Below, in pieces: positions 1 to 11,755 of a stretch of DNA of 64,000 nt (positions are counted from its first letter, which is position 1; every line of letters starts with the position of its first letter). This DNA is from Oenanthe sinensis (taxonomy: Eukaryota; Streptophyta; Magnoliopsida; Apiales; Apiaceae), in assembly GCA_028671895.1 (NCBI GenBank), contig CM053802.1, positions 492,631-556,630 of the forward strand, in the 5' to 3' direction. A model generated the notes under the pieces. That model saw only the letters and a program-made list of their open reading frames with translations, was not told where the DNA came from and made no database searches. A program made the translations under genes and the position numbers.

Positions 1-2600
1 TGCAGATATGCATGCAGAGAGTAGAGTGGAGAAGCCATTGCCAGTGTATGTGCCACGAGACGAACAATTTGAGGAGTCTAAGCAAAATACGTTCTCCGCA
101 AGTCGGCTTAAAGCCGTGCTACACAATTTGGTTCCATCACTAATGGCCAGCATATCATCAAATAACCACAATTTCAAGGGGTTTGGACACATTGACAGCC
201 TCTACAGTGAAGGTCTCCTCCTCAAGCTAGGATTGCAGGATGATCTCCTACAGAAGCTCCCTCTGCCTTATGTCGTCAGCAGGATTCAAGAATCTAGCCA
301 GGGCAACCTCCTCAAATATGACACCCCTAAAATAATTTCCAGTGAGCAATACTCAATTTAGTTATATTTATGCTTCCATATATGCCACCTCAGTGATTTA
401 TTTCGAACTTACGAAGCAATTCGTTAACACACTGCAAAGAAATCTACTGTCATAGTGTCATTTTGTGTGTATATGTCATGATGGAGTTATCTTAGAAATT
501 TCTCTGACTCGACCAGAATGGAAACAATTCATTTCACATGTGTGTGTGTGCATGCTTGTAAGTAGAAGTAACACATATTTTGTACATGCAGAGGACAAGT
601 TTGCCTGGCTGAGGGATGATGAATTTGCTCGACAAGCTCTAGCAGGAATTAACCCAGTCAGCATTGAAAAGCTTAAGGTTTTCCCACCAGTGGGCAACCT
701 TGATCCTGAAATTTATGGTCCACAAGAGTCGGCCCTTAGAGAAGAACACATCACTGGCAATCTCAATGGCATGACTATGCAACAGGTATGACAATCACTA
801 AAATCATATCTTCCTTTATTATTTATTTATTATCCATAAACGCAATTTAATGCAGAATTCAAGCGCAATAGTTTTCATTTGATCTTTTGAACCAATTACA
901 ATCATCTTAAAGAACCCAAACCGCCAATCCGCCCTGGTCTGAAATTCTAATTAGACTCTGGAATTTCCACTCAGGCTTTGGAAAACAATAAACTCTTTAT
1001 CATAGACTACCACGACATCTACCTACCATTCCTTGACCAGATTAATGGCCTTGATGGCCGCAAAGCATATGCGACACGCACCGTATTTTTCTTGACTTCA
1101 GTAGGCACTCTTAAGCCCATAGCCATTGAGCTCTGCCTCCCTGAGAATGGACCCGATTCGCAATCAAAGCGTGTGATTACACCTCCAGTTGATGCCACGA
1201 GCAATTGGATGTGGCAGCTTGCAAAAGCCCATGTTTGCTCCAATGATGCTGGAGTTCATCAACTTGCCAACCATTGGTGAGTTATATCACTTTGCAAGAT
1301 TAATTTATAATTTAAGTGGGGTTTTGCATATGTGAAGTGTTTTGCTTAATCCGCCTTTTGTCATGAAGGTTGCGTACACATGCGTGCATTGAACCATTCA
1401 TACTGTCTGCACATAGGCAACTGAGTGCAATGCATCCCATATATAAGCTACTAGAACCACACATGAGATACACGCTTGTGATAAATGGTATAGCTCGCCA
1501 AACTTTGATTAGTGCTGATGGTGTTATTGAGTCTTGCTTCACACCTGGACGTTACTGCATGGAGATCAGTGCATCTGCCTATAAGAGCTGGCGCTTTGAT
1601 TTAGAGGGCCTTCCAGCTGACCTCATTCAAAGGTAACTCACGCAGGCAACTGGACTATACAATCTTGCTTTCATTATCACAAAGAATGCTTCAGTGACTT
1701 TTAAATAGACCCTTACACACATGTCAAATGGTCAATAAGACAGTGAGCAAAGTTCACTCATCAAGTTTTAAATAGCCAGTAGGTTATACAAAATTTTGTT
1801 ATTTGTTAAAGTTTAATAGCTTAATAAATTTCCTTGGCTGCAGGGGCATGGCCGTACCCGACCCAACAAAACCACATGGTTTAAAACTTCTAATTGAGGA
1901 CTACCCATATGCTGCTGACGGGCTTATAATCTGGGATGCCATTGAGAACTGGGTATGTACATACGTAAAACATTACTACACAGAATCAAGCGTAATCTGC
2001 AATGACAGGGAGCTCCAGGCCTGGTATGCTGAATCCATAAATGTCGGTCACGCTGATTTGCGCCATGAAAGCTGGTGGCCCAAGTTATCCACCCCTGAAG
2101 ATCTCATTTCAATCCTTACCACCCTCATCTGGCTTGCATCTGCCCAACATGCTGCATTGAACTTTGGTCAGTACCCGTATGGGGGTTATGTGCCTAATCG
2201 ACCACCTCTTATGAGGCGGTTGATTCCGGATGAAAAAGACCCTGAATATGTCAACTTCCTTGCTGATCCCCAGAAATATTTCTTTTCGTCAATATCAAGT
2301 CTGTTGCAATCAACGAAGTACATGGCTGTTGTTGACACATTGTCAACTCACTCAGCAGATGAAGAGTACATTGGGGAAAGAAGTCATCCCTCCACTTGGT
2401 CCGGGGATGCAGAAATGGTTCATGCATTTTATCGTTTCTCAGCAGAAATTGGACAAATTGAGAAAGAGATTGAAGAAAGAAATAGAAATCCAAAGCTTAG
2501 GAATAGATGCGGTGCTGGTGTATTACCGTACGAGCTTCTTGCACCAAGTTCTGAGCCTGGCGTAACATGTAGAGGTGTCCCAAATAGTGTATCCATATGA
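1..2600 (+). CDS. LOX: 13-lipoxygenase, chloroplast type 2 (5' end outside window)
   Basis: Lipoxygenase adds O2 to linoleic or linolenic acid and feeds jasmonate and oxylipin synthesis. Five exons are visible: <1-341, 592-785, 975-1276, 1369-1632 and 1844-2600. All junctions are GT-AG and keep the frame, giving about 617 residues. A full-length enzyme has about 900, so the transit peptide and PLAT domain lie upstream. The signature His-x4-His-x4-His-x17-His-x8-His spans the third intron (VHQLANHW then LRTHACIEPF). The second iron site reads QHAALNFGQY (His and Asn), and the protein ends in the obligatory Ile (GVPNSVSI). All iron ligands are therefore present. The positional determinant reads ESCFTPG; Cys-Phe there is typical of 13-LOX, whereas 9-LOX has Thr-Val. 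The tail resembles LOX3/LOX4/TomLoxD from memory, but the exact subgroup is uncertain. The ATG at position 8 is internal, not a start. Confidence 0.95.
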
Positions 2601-4380
2601 AATGTGACAATATAATTACTCGGCTCATGTAGAATGTCTGTAAATAATAATTAAAGACAAGCAACTTGGATATATGTATGTACAAGGAATTTAGGTTCTC
2701 TCATTCAAATCAGTTTCCAACACTAGAGATGAAATTCAATAGCAAGGATGGTTGGTTACCTTCAAATGACATAAAATTGATCAGTACCAGGGTTCAGACT
2801 ACCTCTAACTTTGAACCTATATGGACATGATCATTTGGTACTGGGAAGTAGCAAAAATAATGTAGATTTGTAAATCGTCACTAGTGAGAAAAATGAAGAG
2901 TATTTTATTTGGAACAAAGCAAGAGGGGGGAGTAGTGGGAAACGAATGATAAACTAGTTGAGCAAGTAGGGTAGGGGAGCCGGTGGGGTTATGGGCTGCT
3001 GCTGCCGCCATGGACAATGGGGAACCCAATAATAATGAAGCAAAAGTTTACCAACCCAATTCTTATCGACTGAAAAAACTCCAAACACATAATAAAGTGA
3101 CAGGTCATGCTCAAAAGCCATCCACCACCACCACTACTTGATACTTTGATTGCAATTTTGACCAAAATAAGGTTATGCAAGTAGACACAACCCACAAGTG
3201 TTGTTGTTTTAATATTATAAACTGAATAACAACTAGCTTATCTTTTACTACTATTTTTCTGTAACCCAAGTCTGAACAAATCACTTGAGTCGAAATTAAT
3301 CACTGCACTCCCGCTAATCCAATTATAATATAATATAACTAAATTAATAATAATAAATAAATAAAAAAGAGTGGGAGTTAATTTGAATTCAACTCCGAGG
3401 TTTTAAGTGATGGGAATGGGTCATAGACTGATAGTGGTGGCTCCCGAGTCCTGTCTGCTGTCGAAGGGTAGGTGTTTATAATAATTAAGCCCCAACTCCA
3501 AATAAAAGTCTTTAACAAGAATAAGTAGCATAATTTCCCTGCAATGCAATTTTCCTAATTCCTTATATTCTTTTCACCGGACCTCTAAATCATATTCCCG
3601 GGTTTATTTCTTTCCACTGCTGCTATATATTTTTATATTGTGTTCCACAATTATGTACGGAAGAAGAGAGGAGAAAAAATGGAAGACCAAGTAAAAAATA
3701 TTTAACAAATTTTCTCTAGCATTTCAAAGAATTTTATTTGTGAAATATATACCAGAGAAAATTTTGAAAAAAAACGAATAAAGGGGAAATAATTTAAAAG
3801 TTTTGCAAAGAAAATTTTGAAAATTTTCTCTTTCAATCACTTGTCTTCTTTTCTTAAAAAATTCAGGAAGTATAATATGAAGTGAAAATTTAAAAATATT
3901 CTCTTTCAATTTTTTCTCTTCTCGCTATACTATATTTGAACTCGAGAGTACTGTGTTAAGTTCATGCGGTGTGTGTTATTTGAACATATAATTAAAATTA
4001 TTATTTTTATTTTCTAATTTGAAATAAAAATGTAAATACAACGATTCAATTTAAAAGAAAAATAATTTTATTTTGAATTACATATTAAAAATATTTTGCA
4101 AGAAATTTAAACTGCCAATATTACTAAATACTAAGACATGAATCATGAGGTATCCACGACACGAGGGAAAGACTAAAGAAAAATGAGGCAAGCGGGAAGA
4201 CTCTACGAAAATCACGTAGAAATGTATTGTAGCAACACGGAAAGTAGCTGGTAAATGTAGTAGTAGACTTCTACTCGTGAAAACGCAAATTTTAAATTAG
4301 TACAATTAAATTTAAAAAAAAAAAATGTACAACGACTAATGAATTTAAATGTAAAAAATAAATGGGTGGCGCGCGGCAAC
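2601..4380. other. Intergenic spacer, LOX to first P450
   Basis: AT-rich spacer with no convincing coding segment. It holds the LOX 3' flank and, from about 4000, the upstream region of the first P450. Short A/T-rich blocks around 3700-3950 repeat GAAAATTTT-like words, but no terminal repeats or target duplications could be paired. Confidence 0.5.
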
Positions 4381-4386
4381 TATAAG
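4381..4386 (+). promoter_or_regulatory. TATA box of first CYP92-like gene
   Basis: TATAAG lies in a GC-richer setting (GCGCGGCAAC TATAAGAACCCC), about 120 bases before the ATG. This is the usual plant distance once a leader of about 90 nt is allowed. Position and motif support it; no transcription start is known. Confidence 0.5.
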
Positions 4387-4501
4387 AACCCCTACACTCG
4401 CTCCAAATATGATCTCACCACACCCAAGCAAATCAAATCAAATCAGTTGGAGATTTTACTAGAAAACCCAACACAACATCACAATTAAACTTGTTCCGGC
4501 A

Positions 4502-6151
4502 ATGGAAGTTTCAAATTGGGCTACATACGCAGCCACATGGCTTTCCATTCTAGCTGTTTTTCTTATCACCAAGTACGTCCGCAGCAGCAAGAATCTTAAC
4601 CTTGCACCAGGCCCAAAACCATGGCCTATTATCGGAAACCTTAACCTTATTGGACAACTCCCTCACCGTTCAATCCATGATTTGTCCCAAAAGTACGGTC
4701 CCATCATGCAACTCCAGTTTGGTTCCTTCCCAGTGGTGGTCGCATCTTCGTCCGAAATGGCGAAAATCTTCCTCAAAACCATGGATGTTAAATTTGTTGG
4801 CCGTCCAAAAACAGCCGCTGGAAAATACACAACATACAATTACTCTGACATTACATGGTCACCTTACGGATCGTATTGGCGCCAAGCAAGAAAAATGTGT
4901 TTGATGGAATTATTTAGCGTAAAACGCCTCGAATCCTACGAGTATATTCGTGTGGAAGAAATGAAAACCATGATCAATAATATTTACAATTTGTCTGGAA
5001 AAGGTTTAGCTCTGAAAGACTATCTTTCAACAGTGAGCTTAAATGTGATTAGTAGAATGGTAGTTGGGAAGAGATATTCTGATGAGGCGGATGACGCGGT
5101 GGCCAAGCCAGACGAGTTCAAGAAGATGCTTGATGAGTTGTTTTTGCTTAATGGGGTGTTCAATATCGGAGATTCCATTCCTTGGATTGATTTCCTGGAT
5201 TTGCAAGGTTATGTCAAGAGGATGAAGAGAGTAAGCAACAAGTTTGATAAGTTTTTGGAGCATGTACTTGATGAGCATATTGAGAGGAGAAACGGCGTTG
5301 AGAATTATGTGGCTAAAGATATGGTGGATGTGTTGCTTCAGATTGCTGATGATCCAACTCTAGAGGTTAAGCTTGAGAGGCATGGTGTCAAGGCTTTTAC
5401 TCAGGTACTGTATAATCTAATACTTGTATATTTACTCTTACTGCATGGTTATTTAGTATAGGTTATGTTTTTGTAATGGTTTTTAAGTACTCATCCACTA
5501 TTTATGTGATGCATTTTTCAGGATCTGCTTGCTGGTGGAACAGAGAGTTCAGCGGTGACAGTAGAATGGGCCATCTCCCAACTTTTGAAAAAACCTGAAA
5601 TATTTGACAAGGCAACTGAAGAACTGGATCGAGTTATCGGAAGAAACAGGTGGGTAGAAGAAAAAGATGTACCAAATCTTCCTTATATACAAGCCATTGT
5701 CAAAGAAACAATGAGACTGCACCCGGTGGCACCAATGCTCGTCCCTCGTGAATCTCTAGAAGACTGTAAAGTAGACGGATACGATATCCTGAAAGGAACC
5801 AGGATCTTAGTGAGCGTATGGACAATCGGACGAGATCCAACATTGTGGGAGATGCCAGATGAATTTGTGCCCGAGAGATTTATTGGAAAGGAAATAGATG
5901 TTAAAGGACATAATTTTGAGCTACTTCCATATGGTTCCGGGAGAAGAATGTGCCCTGGGTATGCTTTGGGACAAAAAGTTATTGAATCAAGTTTGGCCAA
6001 CCTTTTACATGGATTCAAGTGGAAATTGCCAAGCTTAATGACAGTTGACGATTTGAACATGGAAGAATTTTTTGGACTTTCAACTCCCAAAAAAATCCCC
6101 CTTGTTGCCCTTGCTGAGCCTCGTCTACCGCATCAACTTTACTCTCTCTAG
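4502..6151 (+). CDS. Cytochrome P450, CYP92-like (CYP71 clan), copy 1
   Basis: Two exons (4502-5404 and 5522-6151) join in phase 0 at the junction FTQ/DLLAGG and encode 510 residues, a full P450 length. The N-terminus has a hydrophobic ER anchor (about residues 5-25) and then a proline-rich hinge (LAPGPKPWPIIGN). The I-helix oxygen motif is GGTESS (306-311). The K-helix is KETMR, the PERF motif reads PERF, and the heme loop is PYGSGRRMCPG with Cys445 as the thiolate ligand. Two departures are visible: Tyr replaces the usual Phe at the start of the heme loop, and Ser stands where most P450s have the I-helix Thr. CYP92 relatives include tobacco and maize enzymes, and maize CYP92C5 forms homoterpenes. 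The substrate here cannot be read from sequence. It forms a tandem pair with the gene at 11756. Confidence 0.93.
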
Positions 6152-6470
6152 TCGTTACTGTTACACTGTTAGTTGATTAATACTACTACTGTTTCTCAAT
6201 CTTTCTATAATCTATATGGATGTAATGAAATTTTCATTTTCATATTTCTTATACTTCTGTTTTTCAACCTTTTCACGGCTGTTGGCCCTTTTTGTCACTT
6301 TTTAAAATAAAATGGCCCGAAATATCATAATTTTAAAAAAATATCCTTTACATCACAACAAAACGTAACTTTAAATTACGTTTATTATAATTAAATGCAT
6401 ATTTTAGTCACGTTTCTTTTTTTAAAAAAGAAAAAAATAGGTAACACAACTTAAAAATTAAAAAGCTATG

Positions 6471-7438
6471 GGGTTGTTTACTTCGACAAAAAATTTCCAC
6501 TTTTCCGTTTTCAGTTTCTCTGAAATTTTCTAACTTTTCTGTTTCTTGGAAAATTATTAAAAACTGAGAAAACATGTTCCAAAACATTTTTTTAGTTACC
6601 TTTTTCTTAAATTCATCATAAGTACTTAATTATTATTTTAACATACGATTACTAATTACAATAATTCTTTAAATAATCTTATTTTTTATTAGTTGTTCAA
6701 GTTTAATTTCTTTTATTAATTTAAAATTAAAAATAATATTAAAAATTTAGTTGTAGATAGGATTTTATAGTAAAGATAATAATTTTTTCATAATTTCTTT
6801 ATTTTGTATGTTTGTATGGGCTTCAAATTTATATCACTATAAATTTATCAACACATTTTTAGGTAATTTAAAATAAATTTCTATTTATTAATCACGCTTT
6901 GTATCTGTGCACATTAAAAGCTTGCATAAAATATAATAACACGTATTTCATTTTCATTGTCATTTTAAATTTGAAAATTTTTAAAAATTCAAATGCATCA
7001 GGTTATATTAATCAGGAAATATTACTACCTAATAATATATTACTATACGACAAAATTTATTAATAATTTTCTATAATTATAATGAATGTTTTTAAAATAT
7101 ATATATATATAATTGTAATGAATGTTATATATATTGTTTATGAAATTAATATATTCACAGATATCAAATTAGATTAGATACTTATATATTAGAAATTAAT
7201 GATTTTGTTGAGATTCGATAGTGGATATCATATTTTTAGCCATGTATTTCATTTTTCTAGATTTGAAAAATACGTAAAAGATTTTTTTTTAATTTTCTGA
7301 AGTATAGTTATAATTTAGAAAAACTTGTTTTCCGGTTTTTCATTTTCTATTTTAGAAAATATCAAATTTGAACATGTTTTCTAATTTTTCATTTTTCTTA
7401 GAATTTTTTTTCCAGAAAACAAGTGGAGTAAAGAGGCA
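6471..7438. mobile_element. MITE-like element with degenerate inverted ends
   Basis: The left end (GTTTACTTCGACAAAAAATT) and the reverse complement of the right end (CTTTACTCCACTTGTTTTCTG) are similar. Further in, AGAAAACATGTTCCAAA on the left matches AGAAAACATGTTCAAA on the opposite strand near the right end. The interior is very AT-rich and non-coding. No convincing target duplication was found, so the boundaries are approximate and the superfamily is not assigned (hAT-like ends are possible). Confidence 0.4.
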
Positions 7439-7541
7439 GATGGACTTTTGAAACCTAAAGTTGAAGTATACGATATATACATGTACAGATCTCCTCACTC
7501 ACGTGGTAGGCCCCAGCTGAAACTTTGCTATTTATTAACTT

Positions 7542-8524
7542 TAGGGTGGAACATGGTTCGTTTTGGGCGATTTTGGAGCTTCAAATCAAATAAAATCGAA
7601 ATTTTTGGTTTTGAAAATTTAGAAACCGAACTCAAACTGAATGTTATAAAAACCAATCTAAATCAAACCGATTCTTAACAGATTGATTCGGTTTGGTTTC
7701 GGTTTCGATTTAATACGAAAATATTTTTAAAAAATTATGTGTTCTTACAATATTAAAATAAATAATTTTTAGTGTTATCTTTATTTTTTTTAACAAAACA
7801 TTTAAATAAAAATAAAGATAATATTTATATAATTCTTCAATATAAATAATTATATGTGTTATTCTTGTTTTTTATAATGAAAAAATAACTGATTTAATTT
7901 TCAAAAAGGAAAGAAATTATTTATTTAAAAGAAAAAAGAGAACTATTAATTATTACTCCATCCGTCCCCAATTACTTGTCCCAGTTATTTTTTGTGCTAT
8001 CAAACTAATTAATCTTTGACTGCAATTTAAAAATAATATATAATTCAAAAAAATTAAAATTTTATATTATTAGAATCTATATATAATTTACTTTAAAATA
8101 TTTTTTTTATTTTTTAAAAATTATAAAAGAAATTTTTTTAATATGTAATAAAAAAACTAATCATTTTGATCATAAAAAGTCAAAAAAAAACATGTAAAAG
8201 GGAACGGAAAGAGTAATTAATAATAATAAATATGGATAACGATAAAAGTGGAGAATATTTTTCAAAAGGATAAATAATTATAATAACGGTCAATACTTAA
8301 ATATTTAAATTAAATTATAAAAATATTATTTATAAAATATATGTATTAATGGTTCGATTCGGTTATTTTGGTCAGCTTAAAAGTGAAAACCAAACCCAAA
8401 TAAAAAAAATTTGGTTTGCTAATGATCCGAACCGAAACCAAACCATTAACAAATCGAAAATTTTGATTTGAACCGTTTGGATCGGCGGAATTGGATTGGT
8501 TTCGGATAATTATGCTCAACCCTA
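7542..8524. mobile_element. Non-autonomous hAT-like element
   Basis: The 14-bp ends are inverted with two differences: TAGGGTGGAACATG on the left, and TAGGGTTGAGCATA read inward on the right. The flanking 8-mers ATTAACTT and ATTATGTT agree at 6 of 8 positions, consistent with a decayed hAT-type 8-bp target duplication. Both subterminal regions are rich in CGGTTT/AAACCG words (about 7640-7720 and 8345-8500), a common layout of plant hAT elements. There is no coding capacity. A Stowaway MITE sits inside it, so the hAT-like element is the older insertion. Confidence 0.68.
7956..8213. mobile_element. Stowaway MITE nested in hAT-like element
   Basis: The element opens with CTCCATCCGTCCCC and closes with the complement of CTCTTTCCGTTCCC, and TA flanks both ends (7954-7955 and 8214-8215). 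This is the Tc1/mariner-related Stowaway pattern: CTCCCTCCGTCCC-like ends, TA duplication, about 260 bp, AT-rich centre. Confidence 0.78.
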
Positions 8525-8654
8525 ATTATGTTATACAAACGTAAGTTAAACTTACAGTGAAGGGATGAGGGCCAAATTTTTTAATAGTGACATTTTGGAC
8601 ATTTTTGTTTCATACCAAGTACCTTTTCTCCCTTTTCACAGAGTCGGGGATGTA

Positions 8655-8909
8655 CTTTCTCCGTCCATTTTATATGTTATATTTAAAAACATTCCCTATA
8701 TTAGAAAAATGTTATTTAAATAATTTAGTTACTTGTGTATTCTTAATAATTGTATTAAATTAATTATAAATTTAAACTAATTTAATATTATAAATAATAG
8801 TATAAGAGTAACTATTTAAACAAATATTAAAAATTATTTTGAAAGAAAAGAATAATAATTATTTTGGAACACTTTTTTATAAAAAAAATACATATAAAAT
8901 GGGAAAGAG
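8655..8909. mobile_element. Stowaway-like MITE
   Basis: The left end CTTTCTCCGTCCATTTTATA and the reverse complement of the right end (CTCTTTCCCATTTTATATGTA) are an inverted pair sharing CCATTTTATATGT. TA precedes the left end; the right flank reads CA, so one side of the TA duplication appears mutated. The core is AT-rich and non-coding. Confidence 0.62.
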
Positions 8910-10770
8910 CAATAAACCTTTTAGTTTTCAACATATATATACAGTCCTCTTTCTGAAATAATTTATGTCATGATAATTAAAGAATATAATTGGACAAGTA
9001 CTTATTATATTTCAGCTCTAAGAGTATTTTTAACAATATCTTAAAAATATTTCCTAAAAGTAATATATAATATTTATTCCCAGTTATTTAGGAGTTAAAA
9101 TTATACATATTTTCAAGAATCTTCACTAAATCCATTTTTTATTATTAATTATATATGCAGAATACAGAAACAATATTATGCAGGTTAAAAACATTGAAAG
9201 GATAGAAATGATATAAAAATGATTGCAAGGATAATATAAAAATAAGTTAAAACGGAAAATGACCTTCTCATTGTTGATGAAGTATATAAAACTTCACATT
9301 TTTGAAAATTGGTTAAGCAAGGGTTTGTTGTAGTTATTTTAACATTAAACTCCTTAAAAAATGACTTAACAGCCTGTATGACGAGGCGTGGGAGACTGGG
9401 AGTTGCTCTAACAACCTAAATTTTTTTAGTAATCCAAGCGACTTGCGCATAAAACCAAAGAGTAAATGAGCAATGCAGTTTTTTTAAGCCCCGTCGTTCG
9501 AATTCAAAAGAACATTGTCAACCAAACTCAACGATCAATCATTTTCCCCAACAATCATAACCCCTCATTCGCAAACAATATACGCATCACCAAAAGAAAT
9601 GTCAAAATAAAAAATAAAGTGTTTGCATCGCATTATAATTTGTTATTTTCCATCTAAAAATACTGTGAGAAAAAGTATATATTTAGAATAATTTGAAAGA
9701 TAAAGAAAATAAAAATCAAATTTTGATTTAGCAAAAATAAAATAAAAATAAAATTTGACAAGTTTTTCAAAAAAGTATCTTCGTTTTTAATAACAATAAC
9801 AAAAGTAAAAAATCTCCCTCCTTGAATAAAACTTGTGTTCCCAATTTATTTAGATTTTGTTTATACTCTACTTGTGAGAACTTGCTGTTTGTTTTAGTTT
9901 GATTTAATATTAGAGATGTTAGATCTGCATGATTGTCAATGTTTTGATTCGGTAATTAAGGTTTTTATGAGTTTGCATTTATGGTCGATAGCTCAAGTTG
10001 AATGTTGTGAAATTAGTACCCGTACATATACCAACTTCAATAAATTGTTTGATTATATTATCTATAAGTATAATGGATTAATCAACGATTGTTTCTGTTT
10101 AATATTTGTTCGACTCGATTATCTTTGTAGATACCGTATGGTTTTTTATTAATGAATTAATTTTCATTCAGAAAAAAATATAAATTTATTCTTTTGGTAA
10201 ATTTTAAAAATACAATTTAATCTAATTTGAAATAAAATATTAATTTTTTTATAAAAAAAATATGTATACACTCATGAATCACGATTAAGTTGAATATTGC
10301 ATGTGCTGTTGACAGAAGGAAAAAAGTTGAATATTCTACTGTATTTATTAATTCTCCCCACATTTAAACGTTGAGAGACGTGTTCGCATTTAGGCCTAGT
10401 TTATTTTGTAAGTTTTGCGGTAAGTAATAACTCAATTTTTCAAGGAAGTACGTTACATTATGCAGTTCTGTGAATAAAAAAAATCTTGTATTTGGTTTAT
10501 AAGTATATAACTTATCTATGTTATTTAATTATAATAATAAAAGAAATTTACTTATATAAATAAATAAATATATAAAATTGTAAAATATTTAATTTATAAA
10601 TTTATTTGATTTATGAATTACAAATTATATAATTAATTGTTCATGTAGAATAACAATAGAATTAATTTATACAGATAAACAAATAAATATCCAATATATA
10701 ATAATTTAGCAAAAATAATAAAATATAAATAATACAAATAGAATTAAATAATACGTTTATAATAAAATTA
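8910..10770. other. AT-rich spacer within the P450 cluster
   Basis: No gene is supported. A few short open frames (for example 9466-9657 and 9916-10152) have no recognisable domain and AT-driven composition. GGCCTAGTTTATTTTGTAAG at about 10393 resembles a MITE end, but no partner end was found. Confidence 0.45.
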
Positions 10771-10776
10771 TATACA

Positions 10777-10829
<53 letters not shown>
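10771..10829. repeat. (TACA)n followed by (TA)n microsatellite
   Basis: About eight TACA units run directly into about twelve TA units. Such compound arrays are length-variable; no function is implied. Confidence 0.9.
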
Positions 10830-10834
<5 letters not shown>

Positions 10835-10957
10835 GATTATAAATAATTTTTAAATAATAGTTAACCATATATCTTAACATTTTAATAAGAAACTTAAACA
10901 TTTGAATAAAAAACTTAATTTATGTATTTTAATAATTGCGGTCATGTCTACTGATCA

Positions 10958-11159
10958 ACTGTTGCGGTGGAACAGACATTCAGCATATGAGGAAATATTT
11001 TGAATCCAAGGAGATCAAGATTGACTCCCGAATATTTAGAAACACAAGTTTGTGTGAATGATTGAAAAAAAACAGAATTAAAAACACAATCTTCATCCGA
11101 CGAATATTGTGGAGATCCTACAACAATTCTCACCACCTCCGAATCGGGTGGATCGAGTT
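10958..11159 (+). pseudogene. hAT transposase C-terminal remnant
   Basis: Read in one frame, the stretch gives TVAVEQTFSI, stop, then GNILNPRRSRLTPEYLETQV and CVND, stop. This matches the C-terminal dimerisation domain of hAT transposases, whose usual form is S-x-E-x-x-F-S-x-G-G-x-I-L, then R-x-x-L-x-P, then C-x-x-D-W. The two in-frame stops fall where the family has a Gly and the conserved Trp. The rest of the transposase (zinc finger, catalytic core) is not detectable upstream. This is a dead fragment of an autonomous element. Confidence 0.75.
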
Positions 11160-11442
11160 AGTATATGTTATAAATATTATTGTAAAAAATTATATGGTTT
11201 GTTGTATTCTTACAAGTTGTAAAATATATAAAATTTATTGTAATATATTTACTTGTTTTTAATAAAAAATACGAATTAATTTAACAATATTTCTTATATA
11301 AATTATTTTTTTATTTATAAGATTCGAACCTGAACCAGAACCGAATCTTGAACCGGGTCAAACCTGATCCTGAACCATTTGAACCGGAACCTGCGGTTTA
11401 TATCTTGTTAAGGTTTAGGTTCACGAACCGTGACCATGTCTA
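11160..11442. mobile_element. 3' terminus of decayed hAT element
   Basis: Downstream of the transposase remnant lies a dense run of GAACC/AACCGG words (about 11320-11430), ending in GTGACCATGTCTA. The reverse complement, TAGACATGGTCAC, has hAT-like terminal form. A similar GGTCATGTCTA occurs at about 10940 in the same orientation. The matching 5' terminus and target duplication were not found, so only this end is supported. Confidence 0.45.
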
Positions 11443-11610
11443 TCCGCACGGAGTATCAAATAGTACTACTTATTTTTTAAATAAACAATTTCAGAATTTT
11501 GCAACGACTAAATAATTAAATTCGACTCTCCTCGACTTGACATGTAGTACACTAGTACTGAGAGAAGTGTATGGTGGTGGTAGCTCATAGACTTGCACGC
11601 CTGTTAATTG

Positions 11611-11611
<1 letters not shown>

Positions 11612-11662
<51 letters not shown>
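11612..11662. repeat. (TA)n microsatellite in P450 promoter
   Basis: About 51 bp of uninterrupted TA lie about 95 bp before the start codon of the second P450. A second, shorter TA run lies between the two copies of the repeat that follows. Confidence 0.95.
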
Positions 11663-11665
<3 letters not shown>

Positions 11666-11746
11666 ACCAGGCTTCCCATTACACGTAACATTCTTATATA
11701 TATATATATACATCACACCAGGCTTCCCATTACACATAACATTCTT
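11661..11746 (+). repeat. 35-bp direct duplication upstream of second P450
   Basis: Two copies of a 35-bp unit starting ATCACACCAGGCTTCCCATT occupy 11661-11695 and 11712-11746. They differ at one base (ACACGTAAC in the first, ACACATAAC in the second) and are separated by a TA run. The second copy ends 9 bp before the ATG, so the duplication lies in the leader or core promoter. The first copy contains ACGT, the second does not. Confidence 0.9.
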
Positions 11747-11755
11747 GCTTCCAGC

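Noticed and set aside
8..361. ATG at position 8 as a gene start
   Set aside because: The frame continues upstream (GAT before ATG) and the segment corresponds to the middle of a lipoxygenase; the gene is simply cut by the window edge.
9916..10152. 78-codon frame in the P450 spacer
   Set aside because: Composition is AT-driven, no family recognised, no promoter or splice context.
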